This document shows positions 1 through 6,535 of a stretch of DNA of 15,398 bases, piece after piece; position 1 is the stretch's first letter, and each line of letters starts with the position of its first letter. The position numbers and the translations under genes are program-made. The notes under the pieces are model-generated. The model was not told where the DNA came from, searched no databases, and saw only the letters and a list, made by a program, of their open reading frames with translations. Source of the DNA: Xanthobacteraceae bacterium (GTDB lineage Bacteria; Pseudomonadota; Alphaproteobacteria; Rhizobiales; Xanthobacteraceae); NCBI GenBank assembly GCA_030037185.1, contig JASHRR010001051.1, positions 1 through 15,398 of the forward strand, written 5' to 3'.

Positions 1-1178
1 AACGCAGAGATTGGACGAAGAATTTGATCGGCGAGACTGATCATCACCTCGGCCGACATCGGGTCGAGCGCCAATGCACGCTCCAGCATGGCAATGCTCT
101 CTGCGTTCCTGGCCGGAGTGAGGGGCAGATGGTTGTTCAGCGCACCGACTTTCAGAAGCAGGTCGTCGGCAGTCAGCGTCGCGTCCGGAAGGCTGGAGAC
201 CCGGCGCGCCTCAGCATCCATGAAAGCCGTCCGCAACGGAAACAGCAAACTTTGCGTGACCTGAGGCCGCAAATCGCCCGGTTGACTGGCGGCCTCCTTG
301 AATTGCCTTGCCCAGATGCTGGTGGCGCTTGCCGCATCGCTCAACTGAACATTGAGCTCAATCCCCTCCGGGGAGCGCCTGATGTTGCCTTCCAGCACAT
401 AACGGACGGCGAGTTCGCGGCCGACCGCGGGCAATGGCAGTTTTCGCGTCGCTATCGCCTGCGCCATCGAACGTGCAATCACCAGCGAGCCGCGAATCTG
501 GGCGAGATCGGTCGTGAAGTCGTCGGTCAAAGCAGCAGCGAGTTCCTCGTCCTTTGGCGCGCCGCTCGCACTCGCGAACGGCAGCACGACGATCGACAGC
601 CGCGGTGGCTCGGTGGGTCGGCTGGGCGTATCGGTGCGAAATCCCTGCCAGCCGAGGGCGATCAGGGCGGCGCAAAGGAGTCCGATAGCGCCCGCATAGA
701 GGCGTGCATTTCCGGAGCCTCGCCCGCCGATATCTGCCAGCGGTGAGGCTGCGGGCGCGGATTCCGGCGATGGAGGGTGAGCATCGCCCAACGAATCAGC
801 CCCATCCGGTGCGCCAGCGACCGACCGCCCCGGTCCATCTTCTTCAACGACCCGCCGTGTGAACCGGTAGCCTCGTCCGGGAACCGTTTGGATGCAGCTC
901 GCACCGTTGCGGCCATCGTCGAGCGCGCGACGAAGGGCCGATATCTGGACGGTCAGATTGTTTTCCTGGATCGCCATGTGCGGCCAAACAGCATCCATGA
1001 TCTCTTTTTTGGAGACGACCTCGCCATGCCGTTCAACGAGGAGATACAGGATTTCGGCAGCGCGTGATCCGAGGGAAATCGGAGTCGATAAGCCGTCGTT
1101 CCCGGTCCGCAGCAGCTCACGCGTAGGGACGATGAATCGGAATTTGTCGAAAATCACGGATCGCGATGCAAACGGCAT
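1..1178 (-). CDS. CadC-like winged-helix regulator with TM helix and TPR region (3' end outside window)
   Basis: Partial gene: 392 codons are open from an ATG at 1178 to the left edge, with no stop. Residues about 5-110 are an OmpR/PhoB-type winged-helix DNA-binding domain, with LGSRAAEILYLLVERHGEVV, then EIMDAVWP, NNLTVQISALRRAL and the wing motif TVPGRGYRF. A Pro/Ala-rich linker (about 112-155) leads to one hydrophobic helix (about 160-180, LYAGAIGLLCAALIALG). Next comes a FlgO-like segment (SIVVLPFAS, then DDFTTDLAQIRGSLVIARS, then YVLEGNIRR) and the start of a TPR-like region (AESIAMLERALALDP). This is the layout of membrane-bound one-component regulators: DNA binding in the cytoplasm, sensing in the periplasm. 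No separate receiver domain is present. It is transcribed away from the beta-propeller gene, a possible target. The family call is firm; the signal and targets are unknown. Confidence 0.88.
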   Translation of the reverse strand, partial: MPFASRSVIFDKFRFIVPTRELLRTGNDGLSTPISLGSRAAEILYLLVERHGEVVSKKEIMDAVWPHMAIQENNLTVQISALRRALDDGRNGASCIQTVPGRGYRFTRRVVEEDGPGRSVAGAPDGADSLGDAHPPSPESAPAASPLADIGGRGSGNARLYAGAIGLLCAALIALGWQGFRTDTPSRPTEPPRLSIVVLPFASASGAPKDEELAAALTDDFTTDLAQIRGSLVIARSMAQAIATRKLPLPAVGRELAVRYVLEGNIRRSPEGIELNVQLSDAASATSIWARQFKEAASQPGDLRPQVTQSLLFPLRTAFMDAEARRVSSLPDATLTADDLLLKVGALNNHLPLTPARNAESIAMLERALALDPMSAEVMISLADQILRPISA

Positions 1179-1433
1179 TCGAACGCTGCCCCTGCCAGAT
1201 TGATCCACGACGGGTAACCACAGCGAGCGATGGGCCCCGAAAAAATACCGCTTGCCGGGTCAGTAAGCCCCAACGTGCTACCTAAGCTTCACAACTTTTA
1301 GCAAGAATTAGGACGATTTTAGATCGGCTTGATAGCCGCTTTCGCTCTATTCGCGCACACTCGTCGTCGTTAGTGGAGCAGGGCTGTTTACAATCATAGA
1401 GAGAAGCAAGCGCGCGACGCACCGCGGGGGAGA
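1179..1433. promoter_or_regulatory. Divergent intergenic region between regulator and beta-propeller gene
   Basis: These 255 bases separate two divergent starts, so promoters for both must lie here. The middle (about 1290-1350) is clearly richer in A/T than the flanks, as expected for a promoter and for binding by a CadC-type winged helix. TACAAT at 1389-1394, 40-45 bases before the rightward starts, is a possible -10 box, but I see no good -35 at the right distance. GGGGGAGA at 1426-1433 is a Shine-Dalgarno-like run serving the ATG at 1440 or 1449. No clear operator repeat was found. Confidence 0.35.
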
Positions 1434-1550
1434 ATGCTCATGACGCTCATGACAAATCGTCTTCTTTTCGTGCTCACAATCTTGTTGTCGGCAGCCTCAG
1501 GTGTTGGCGGCCGTCCTGCAGTGGCACAGCTGCAGAGCGGTGAGCAGCAA
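1434..1550 (+). other. Out-of-frame signal-peptide segment of the beta-propeller gene
   Basis: In frame with ATGs at 1434, 1440 and 1449 the sequence reads as a classic Sec signal peptide: MTNRLL, a hydrophobic core (FVLTILLSAASGVGG), and an AVA-Q cleavage site, then LQSGEQQ. GGGGGAGA (1426-1433) is best spaced for the ATG at 1440. After codon 1548-1550 this frame turns into Arg-rich nonsense and stops at 1712, while the propeller begins in the -1 frame at 1550. One missing base near 1550 would join them as ...SGEQQ-V-PGAPFAV. I therefore read this as the true N terminus of the next gene, separated by a one-base deletion or a sequencing error. Confidence 0.6.
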
Positions 1551-2683
1551 TGCCGGGAGCGCCTTTCGCCGTTAGAACGACGCCGAATGGACGGTGGGGA
1601 TTTGTTTCGGTCAGTCAGACCGCGACCGCCAGCACCGTCGCCGGCAGCAATGGGGTCGCCGTGCTCGAACGGGCCGCGGACACCTATCGGTTTGTCGGTT
1701 TTGTTCCGTTAGATGCCGTTTTTCCAAGCGGCCTCGCCCTCAACCGCGATGGGACACTGCTCTTGGTCGCTGTCAACACCGGCGTCGCCTTCGTCGATGT
1801 CCAGCGGGCCGTCACCGGCGCGCCGGGTGCAGTCATTGGGGTCGAGCCTCTTGGGCTGCCGCCCCCGGCCGGAGCGCCGGGCACAATCGAGGTGGTGTTT
1901 TCGGCCGACGAGCACTTCATCTTCGCCGCCAATGAGAACTACGGGACGGTGAGCGTGATCGATCGGAATGCGGCATTCCAATCCGCCTTCGCGAACTCGG
2001 CCGTCGTCGGGCAGATCCCGGTCGGCCTAGACCCGGTTGGTCTGACTGTGTCGAAGGACGGAGCACATCTGTACGTCACTAACGAATTCGCGCGTCCGGG
2101 ATCAGCCGGATATAACCCCAGCGCGTGCCAAATACAGACTGGCCCGGGCACCAGCGCACTGGCCCCCGAGGGCACGATTCTTGTAGTCGATATCGGCATC
2201 GCCGAGGTTACGCCGAGCTCCTCGGTCGTATCACGCGCTCTCGCCGGCTGTACCCCGGTCCGCATCGTGCTCATGGCAGCCGGGACCGGGCAAGCCGGCG
2301 ACGAGGTTGCCTGGGTGACCGCGCGTGGAGAAAACCAACTCGAGGCATTCAGCACCGCCTTGCTGCTGAGCGACCCCGCCAATGCGCTGCTGGCTTCAAC
2401 GCCCGTCGGTACCGCGCCGGTCGGATTGCAGCCCTTTGCCGACGGCAAGCTGATCGCGGTCGCCAACTCGAACCGGTTCAGCGGCGGCATGCCGGGCAGC
2501 GTCAGCATCGTTGTCACCAGACAAGCGCTGGCCAACGAACCGGCAACACTGAGAACCTTTGGCGTCGGCGTGTTTCCGCGAGAATGGGCGCTCTCGCCTG
2601 ACGGACGCAAGCTGCTCCTTACCGAGTTCGGATCGTCTGTCCTCGACATATTCGACGCGGACATGCTTGCAGACGACCCGTAG
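1550..2683 (+). CDS. YncE-like beta-propeller protein, probably frameshifted at its N terminus
   Basis: The 377 codons from ATG 1550 encode a WD/YVTN-type propeller: repeated blades with GLALNRDGTLLLVAVN, VVFSADEHFIFAANENYGTV, PVGLDPVGLTVSKDGAHLYV and WALSPDGRKLLLTEF. These are typical of the YncE/lactonase-like 40-residue repeat family, usually exported and about 400 residues long. The function is not deducible; relatives are periplasmic or surface proteins that bind ligands or nucleic acid, or are uncharacterised. An in-frame TGA at 1541 blocks extension upstream, and the ORF alone has no signal peptide. The signal peptide lies just upstream in another frame (1434-1550); the joined protein would have about 411 residues. 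If the frameshift is real, the product would stay in the cytoplasm or the gene is a recent pseudogene. A six-base inverted repeat (2675-2680/2686-2691) spans the stop codon but has no T-run. Confidence 0.8.
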   Translation: MPGAPFAVRTTPNGRWGFVSVSQTATASTVAGSNGVAVLERAADTYRFVGFVPLDAVFPSGLALNRDGTLLLVAVNTGVAFVDVQRAVTGAPGAVIGVEPLGLPPPAGAPGTIEVVFSADEHFIFAANENYGTVSVIDRNAAFQSAFANSAVVGQIPVGLDPVGLTVSKDGAHLYVTNEFARPGSAGYNPSACQIQTGPGTSALAPEGTILVVDIGIAEVTPSSSVVSRALAGCTPVRIVLMAAGTGQAGDEVAWVTARGENQLEAFSTALLLSDPANALLASTPVGTAPVGLQPFADGKLIAVANSNRFSGGMPGSVSIVVTRQALANEPATLRTFGVGVFPREWALSPDGRKLLLTEFGSSVLDIFDADMLADDP

Positions 2684-3278
2684 TCCGGGTCAAAGGCTGA
2701 AAGGCTCACAGCGACCAAATCGCGTCCGCAGCACTCCAATGACCGGACGAAATATCTGGGGCGCTCCTCGCGCCCGGATACGACATGCGTGACGGCGCGT
2801 TCGCTCTCGTTCCTGAAGCGCTATCATGAGCGTGGCGGGCGAACTAAGCTCGAAGCGGCTCGGTTTTTGGGTTTTGTCGGCGCCGCGCATGCAGCCCGCC
2901 GCGGGCATCATCGACGGTGCCGGCGCATCAGCGGACGAGCCCGCGTTCTTCATCGACCTCGTTCAGGCCGCCATCAAGTCCCCGGCGCACTCGCCGCTCG
3001 AAATGGCTGCGCAGCAGGAAGGCGAGCAGATCCTGCGCGAGTGGGGTATCGCTAGAGACGGACACCCCGGCGTTTGGGGAATCTCTGCGAACAACGCGCT
3101 CATCGGCAAACGTGAATCGCGCTGATGGTATGTTGTAGCACCACCTCCTCAGCACGTATGACGTCGGCTTCGGGTCACATTTTGAGACTAAACACGAGGC
3201 CTTATAATTGCGCCTCTATCGGTCTCCTCCTACATGAGCTGACGTTCTGCGCCCGCGCCCGGCGAGCAAGGGCGGCGC
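2684..3278. other. Stretch without a recognisable gene
   Basis: No intact gene is recognised. The most coding-like piece is a plus-strand ORF at 2826-3125 (99 codons), whose middle (residues about 35-75, with FFIDLVQAAIKSP and EMAAQQEGEQILREWGI) looks like real amphipathic protein. Its start has only a weak ribosome-binding site, its ends look random, and I match it to no family. It may be a fragment of a lost gene. The rest, 3126-3278, holds nothing I can support. Confidence 0.3.
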
Positions 3279-3437
3279 CTACGTCACCTGTGCTTTCAGT
3301 CGTTCGACCTCAACCCAGCAACGATGACTCTCGCGCGCAAGAGCCTCTTCAAGCTCGTAGTCGTTTTGCCTCGCTGCCCACTGGCGCTGGGCGCTTGCTC
3401 GTCGGAGTCGTAGTTCAGCTTCTTCCAATTCCGTCAT
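3279..3437 (-). CDS. Possible small coiled-coil protein, 52 residues
   Basis: This short ORF starts at ATG 3437 (MTELEEAELRLRRASAQRQW...) and stops at TAG 3281-3279. A purine-rich GGAAGG (complement of 3441-3446) sits only three bases before the start, closer than ideal. The protein is highly charged and nearly all predicted helix, with Leu/Ala at heptad-like spacing and a C-terminal segment CWVEVERLKAQVT. That composition is better than chance and resembles small bradyrhizobial hypothetical proteins, but I assign no function. It lies among degraded genes, so it could itself be a remnant. The strand choice rests on coding quality only. Confidence 0.45.
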   Translation of the reverse strand: MTELEEAELRLRRASAQRQWAARQNDYELEEALARESHRCWVEVERLKAQVT

Positions 3438-3623
3438 ATGCCTTCCGTCAGTGTTGCGTCGGCCGTTATCTAGAGCGCAAGGCGAGGTGAGACTTTGACC
3501 GATGGCGCCGTCGGCGGCTTGGCGCGCTTCGTCATGGGAGTGTACTCCTAGACTTAGACTAAGACTAGCAAACTACGCTACCCTGCCTTGCGACCCAAAA
3601 CAGTTATACCTCTCATAGGCATC
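3438..3623. other. AT-richer gap with a short tandem hexamer
   Basis: There is no gene of normal size. TAGACT TAGACT AAGACT (3549-3566) is a small near-tandem hexamer run. On the minus strand a 21-codon ORF begins at 3535 (MTKRAKPP...) with GGAG about ten bases upstream. It is in a different frame from the 52-residue ORF and may be a leader or chance. The drop in GC from 3541 to 3635 would suit a minus-strand promoter for the small ORF, but I cannot point to a clear -35/-10 pair. Confidence 0.25.
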
Positions 3624-3975
3624 TCATATAACGACGGCGCCGGTAATCCTGATCCGGACGACCTCGATGGTCTTGCCGCCCGCCTTGATCTCTTGAGGCT
3701 GTGTGCGAGTTAGAGGGGGCCGGCGACAAGGCCTACGCCTTCCTTTCCACCTGCACCCCCACTGTTGCCAGCTCGGGTGTGCGCTCTCCCCGGCACACAG
3801 GAGCCAGCCCATCGGCTGGCAATCGAAAAAGCGGGAGAACTCTTCGCTCGCTATCTCACTCGGCCGTAGTTTAGGGGCAATGCGAATTAGCGCAGAACGG
3901 AATGTTGGCCAGCAATTGAAGCGCCCGCCACTGTTCCACGCCGAGAGGACGTTTTTGATAGTCATCGCTGATCAT
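3624..3975 (-). pseudogene. Relic of a small rhizobial orphan protein
   Basis: Two pieces in different frames resemble the ends of a common small bradyrhizobial protein of about 85 residues. The N-terminal piece starts at ATG 3975 (MISDDYQKRPLGVEQWRALQ, then LLANIPF) and hits TAA after about 33 residues. The C-terminal piece ends at 3624 with EIKAGGKTIEVVRIRIT, the usual basic beta-hairpin end of that family. The sequence between them does not read through in either frame and seems scrambled, so the gene is broken. The family match is from memory of sequence style, not from a search; the function is unknown in any case. Confidence 0.38.
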
Positions 3976-4061
3976 GTGCGAACGTGCAACTTCTTCTGTG
4001 CCGGGTGCAACCCCAGTAGGAACTGCCGGTTTGATTCTCAAAAAGAAGGCTTGGTGTTCGT

Positions 4062-4590
4062 TTAGTAGGTGCGCGACGCGCCAACAGTAGGTACCGGGCG
4101 GAACGCGTGTGGCACCAGCTCGAGTTGGGCGCGCGGAATCAGCCGAGTGGCAACCTCGGCGTTCGTAGCCGGCGGCGCCACCGTGTTCGCGTCGCCCGCT
4201 ACGACCCAGGTTGGCTGGCGCAAACCCTTGAGACTTTGCGGATCCACAGCTTACACGAGAGCTGGAGACATGGCGAAGACGGCCTTCACCGCTGCCGCGG
4301 AGTGGTCGTCATGAGCATGCGATTGCGCCGCTGCAACCTGCGGATCCTGGAGAGCGCGCTCACGGTCAGCTTCCGTCACGCGGAATTCCAACTGAGGGAG
4401 GCACACGCCGTCGTCGGGATGAGTGCGGCGGTAGGTCATGAAATGCTCTGGATCGGCACGCGCGCCAGCCAACAGGAGCGCCGTGAAAAGCCGGCGGCGC
4501 CCACCCGGGCCGTGTCCACGTGGGAGCCCAAGCAATGCATCATGGCGCCTTGACATCGGAGAGCTTGTCAACGACTTCTCTGATGCTCCA
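4062..4590 (-). pseudogene. Degraded alpha/beta hydrolase (predicted dienelactone hydrolase type)
   Basis: The minus strand keeps recognisable pieces of a COG4188-like alpha/beta hydrolase. From the N-terminal side they are IREVVDKLSDVKAP (about 4585-4545), HVDTARVGAAGFS (ending near 4485, the nucleophile elbow), TALLLAGARADPEHFMTY, TEADRERALQDPQV, VKAVFAMSPALV, an in-frame TAA (4253-4251), and then LKGLRQPTWVVAGDANTVAP and ATRLIPRAQLELVPHA, which carries the acid and histidine region. At the elbow the expected GFSLGGY is cut after GFS: about 13 bases seem deleted, removing the residues after the serine and shifting frame. There is another shift after DVKAP. The N-terminal third is missing. 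With elbow loss, a stop codon and frameshifts, it cannot be functional. Confidence 0.7.
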
Positions 4591-4856
4591 TTGTGCCCAC
4601 GTGCGTGGGGGATGTGATGTTTGCCACTTCGCCATAGAGGGAGTTTGCAGCCCGTTGGAGTGGGGCGTCCATTTCTCTTATGCGTCACGGGCTGCCTTCG
4701 CGGCCATGTTGGCGTCGCGATCTACCCGAGAGAGCCGGCGACATCCTGCAATGCCCAAGGTCGGCAAAGTCGGCCACAACCGACACATCGGGAGCGAATT
4801 GGGCTTGCTGATCCGCCTCCCGTCACAACCTGGTTATAGTCGGCAGATGATCGAAT
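4591..4856. other. Gap without a recognisable gene
   Basis: These bases lie between the hydrolase relic on the minus strand and the LanC-like relic on the plus strand. I recognise no protein in any frame. The missing N-terminal part of the hydrolase should lie at 4591-4700 on the minus strand but is not readable. TTATAGT at about 4834 could be a leftover -10 box of the LanC-like gene. Confidence 0.25.
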
Positions 4857-5405
4857 ATGCCCATCACATGCCGTTGGTACCACCCATGGACAGAGAGCGA
4901 CGTCTTCGCCGCAATCGACGACATAGCCGCGGATGGACTCGAGCACTTCGATGGCGAGCGATTATGGCCAGCACAGCGCTGGACGGAACTTTTTTCGGAC
5001 ACACGGGCTTCTACTACGGTGCCACCGGCATGATTTGGCTATCGGCTACCTTGGCTGTGTGGGCGCGACCAAGACACGGTTCGACTTCCGGTCATTTCTT
5101 TCGCGGCTTATAAATGCAGTCGAGCAGAGCAACTAGGGTACGAGGATTGCGCCGCACACGGCTCGTTGCTGGTCGGTGATCTTGGAATGGCACTGATGCT
5201 GATGCGACTAGATCCAGATCCCGCAATCGCGGACTTGGTCTATGCGCGCGCGAACGCTGACACGAGTTTACCCGTGCGCGAACTAATGTGGGGCACGCCT
5301 GGCTCGATGATCGCCTCCACGCACATGGCTGCGATGATGGCGGAGCGGCGTTGGCGGGATCTATTCGCAATTCAAGCAGCGCGGTTGCTCCGGGAAACGC
5401 CGAGT
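4857..5405 (+). pseudogene. Truncated, frameshifted LanC-like (lanthionine synthetase C-like) gene
   Basis: Four pieces in consecutive frames give the N-terminal half of a LanC-like protein. They are MPITCRWYHPWTESDVFAAI ... FDGERLWPAQRW (4857-4990), HTGFYYGATGMIW (about 4997-5040), YLGCVGATKTRFDFRSFLSR (about 5050-5110), and ending in DCAAHGSLLVGDLG, RLDPDPAIADLVYARAN, LPVRELMWGTPGSM and RRWRDLFAIQAARLL (about 5130-5390). The GAxGxIW, GDxG and ELMWGTPG motifs are family signatures of the alpha/alpha toroid. Each switch is a -1 shift, as if one base had been lost each time. The C-terminal half, which holds the zinc ligands in LanC, is absent; the sequence passes into the FMN reductase leader. 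No lanthipeptide precursor or dehydratase is visible. Rhizobial relatives occur alone and their role is not settled. The family call is good; non-function is near certain. Confidence 0.72.
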
Positions 5406-5469
5406 GCGGCCACGGCCAGCAGCGCCCCGGCCTATAGTGAGACACTCTTAAACAGAGGAGCTTCCGCTT

Positions 5470-6039
5470 ATGCCTAGACCACATATCGCCGTCATTGTCG
5501 GCAGCAACCGCCGCGCCTCGATCAACCGCAAACTGGCACAGGCGCTGGTCAAGCTCGGTGCCGACAAATTTGACGCCACGTTCCTGCGCATCGATGACCT
5601 GCCCATGTTTAACCAAGACCTCGAAGCGAACTTGCCGGCGGAGGTCGTCCGTTTCAAAGCCGAACTCACCAACACCGACGGTATCCTCATTGTCACGCCA
5701 GAGCACGATCGCTCCATACCGGCGGTGCTGAAAAACGCGATCGACTGGGGTGCGCGCCCCTACGGACAAAACTGCTGGGCCGGCAAGCCGGCCTTTATCA
5801 CCGGGACATCGGGCGGCGCGATTGGCACAGCGCTTGCGCAGCAGCATCTACGCTCGATTATGCTCAGCCTCGGCACGATCCTGCAAGGCGGAGACGTCTA
5901 CGTCACGTTCAAGCCGAATCTCGTTGATGATCATGGCGACATCAGCGACAATAACACGCGGAAATTCCTGCAGGGATTCATCGATCAATTCGCCTCGCTC
6001 GTGACGCGGCTCGCGCCGCAGCCTGTGCGCACCGCGTAA
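5470..6039 (+). CDS. NADPH-dependent FMN reductase / quinone reductase family flavoprotein
   Basis: This intact 189-residue flavodoxin-like reductase matches the usual length of the SsuE/ChrR/YieF family. The FMN phosphate loop is GSNRRASINRKLA (residues 11-23). The family motif DDLPMFNQDLE is at about 42-52 and the isoalloxazine loop TPEHDRSIPAVLKNAIDW at 76-93, followed by a Gly-rich GTSGGAIGTALAQQHLR. Most relatives read TPEYNRSIP, so HD in place of YN is a small variation at the flavin loop. It probably transfers electrons from NAD(P)H to FMN, quinones or metals in the cytoplasm. GAGGAG at about 5456-5461, nine bases before ATG 5470, supports the start. It stands alone between relics, so no pathway can be assigned. 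Confidence 0.9.
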   Translation: MPRPHIAVIVGSNRRASINRKLAQALVKLGADKFDATFLRIDDLPMFNQDLEANLPAEVVRFKAELTNTDGILIVTPEHDRSIPAVLKNAIDWGARPYGQNCWAGKPAFITGTSGGAIGTALAQQHLRSIMLSLGTILQGGDVYVTFKPNLVDDHGDISDNNTRKFLQGFIDQFASLVTRLAPQPVRTA

Positions 6040-6175
6040 CGCCGCATCTTGCAGATGCAAGACTGTCTCTGAGAAGTGCCCCCGAGGTCCGCTGGTCCCA
6101 CCCAGATAAGCTGGCGACTTTGCTGCATCAGCCAAGTCGGCAGCCCTGGGCCAAGAACGGAAATGCGGCGAGGCA
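6040..6175. other. Short intergenic stretch with a small hairpin
   Basis: GCATCT-TGC-AGATGC (6044-6058) is a perfect six-base inverted repeat just after the reductase stop. It lacks a T-run, so a Rho-independent terminator is doubtful. The rest shows nothing recognisable. Confidence 0.3.
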
Positions 6176-6472
6176 TTAAGGCTGTGACATTAAAAAAACT
6201 CGCAAGGTGCAGCTGCTGGCCGGAACTTGAATGTTTAGTTGCGCCATCAGCTTGATTAGCCTTTTCCAGGTTGCCTCACGTTCCTCAGGCTCCAATGCAT
6301 TCACCGCCGGGCAGGTCAAGCGCCACTCCAGGCCTGATGAAGCGTAATTGAGTTGGACCTCACCGCTGACGGTCTGCTTTGGCATTGTCCCGATGACCGT
6401 GCTGCCGAAGCCCCGCCGCTCGGGTAGTCGCACGGGCGGTCCGCTGCGCTCGGTCCCGGTTCCCGTTGACAT
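6176..6472 (-). pseudogene. C-terminal remnant of an HWE-type histidine kinase
   Basis: This 98-codon ORF carries only the end of an HWE/HisKA_2-type kinase ATP-binding domain: SGPPVRLPERRGFGSTVIG, where GFGS is the G2 box, then SGEVQLNYASSGLEWRLTCP and AVNALE, the usual C terminus. The N box, the DxGxG motif, the phospho-acceptor histidine and any sensor domain are absent, and a TGA lies 21 bases upstream of the ATG at 6472, in frame. Full-length kinases of this family have several hundred residues, so this is a 5'-truncated stub. The last 35 residues after NALEPEEREATW are not typical. No response regulator is nearby. A short product could be made, but a catalytic role is excluded. Confidence 0.65.
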
Positions 6473-6535
6473 GTTTGAGGGAGTTGCTTCTCAAAAGCGG
6501 CACTACAGGAAGCAAAGACGTAACCGAAACAGGGC

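Noticed and set aside
24..746. Plus-strand ORF of 240 codons
   Set aside because: It is antisense to the regulator, whose minus-strand frame is open for 392 codons with a clear winged helix.
2675..2691. GACCCG-TAGTC-CGGGTC hairpin over the propeller stop codon
   Set aside because: The stem is short, overlaps the coding end and has no T-run, so I do not call it a terminator.
1939..2739. Minus-strand ORF of 266 codons
   Set aside because: Opposite the beta-propeller blades; Ser/Thr/Ala-rich with no domain.
5092..5847. Minus-strand ORF of 251 codons
   Set aside because: It runs antisense through the LanC-like relic and the FMN reductase, has Arg/Pro/His-rich composition and no domain; it is a high-GC shadow.
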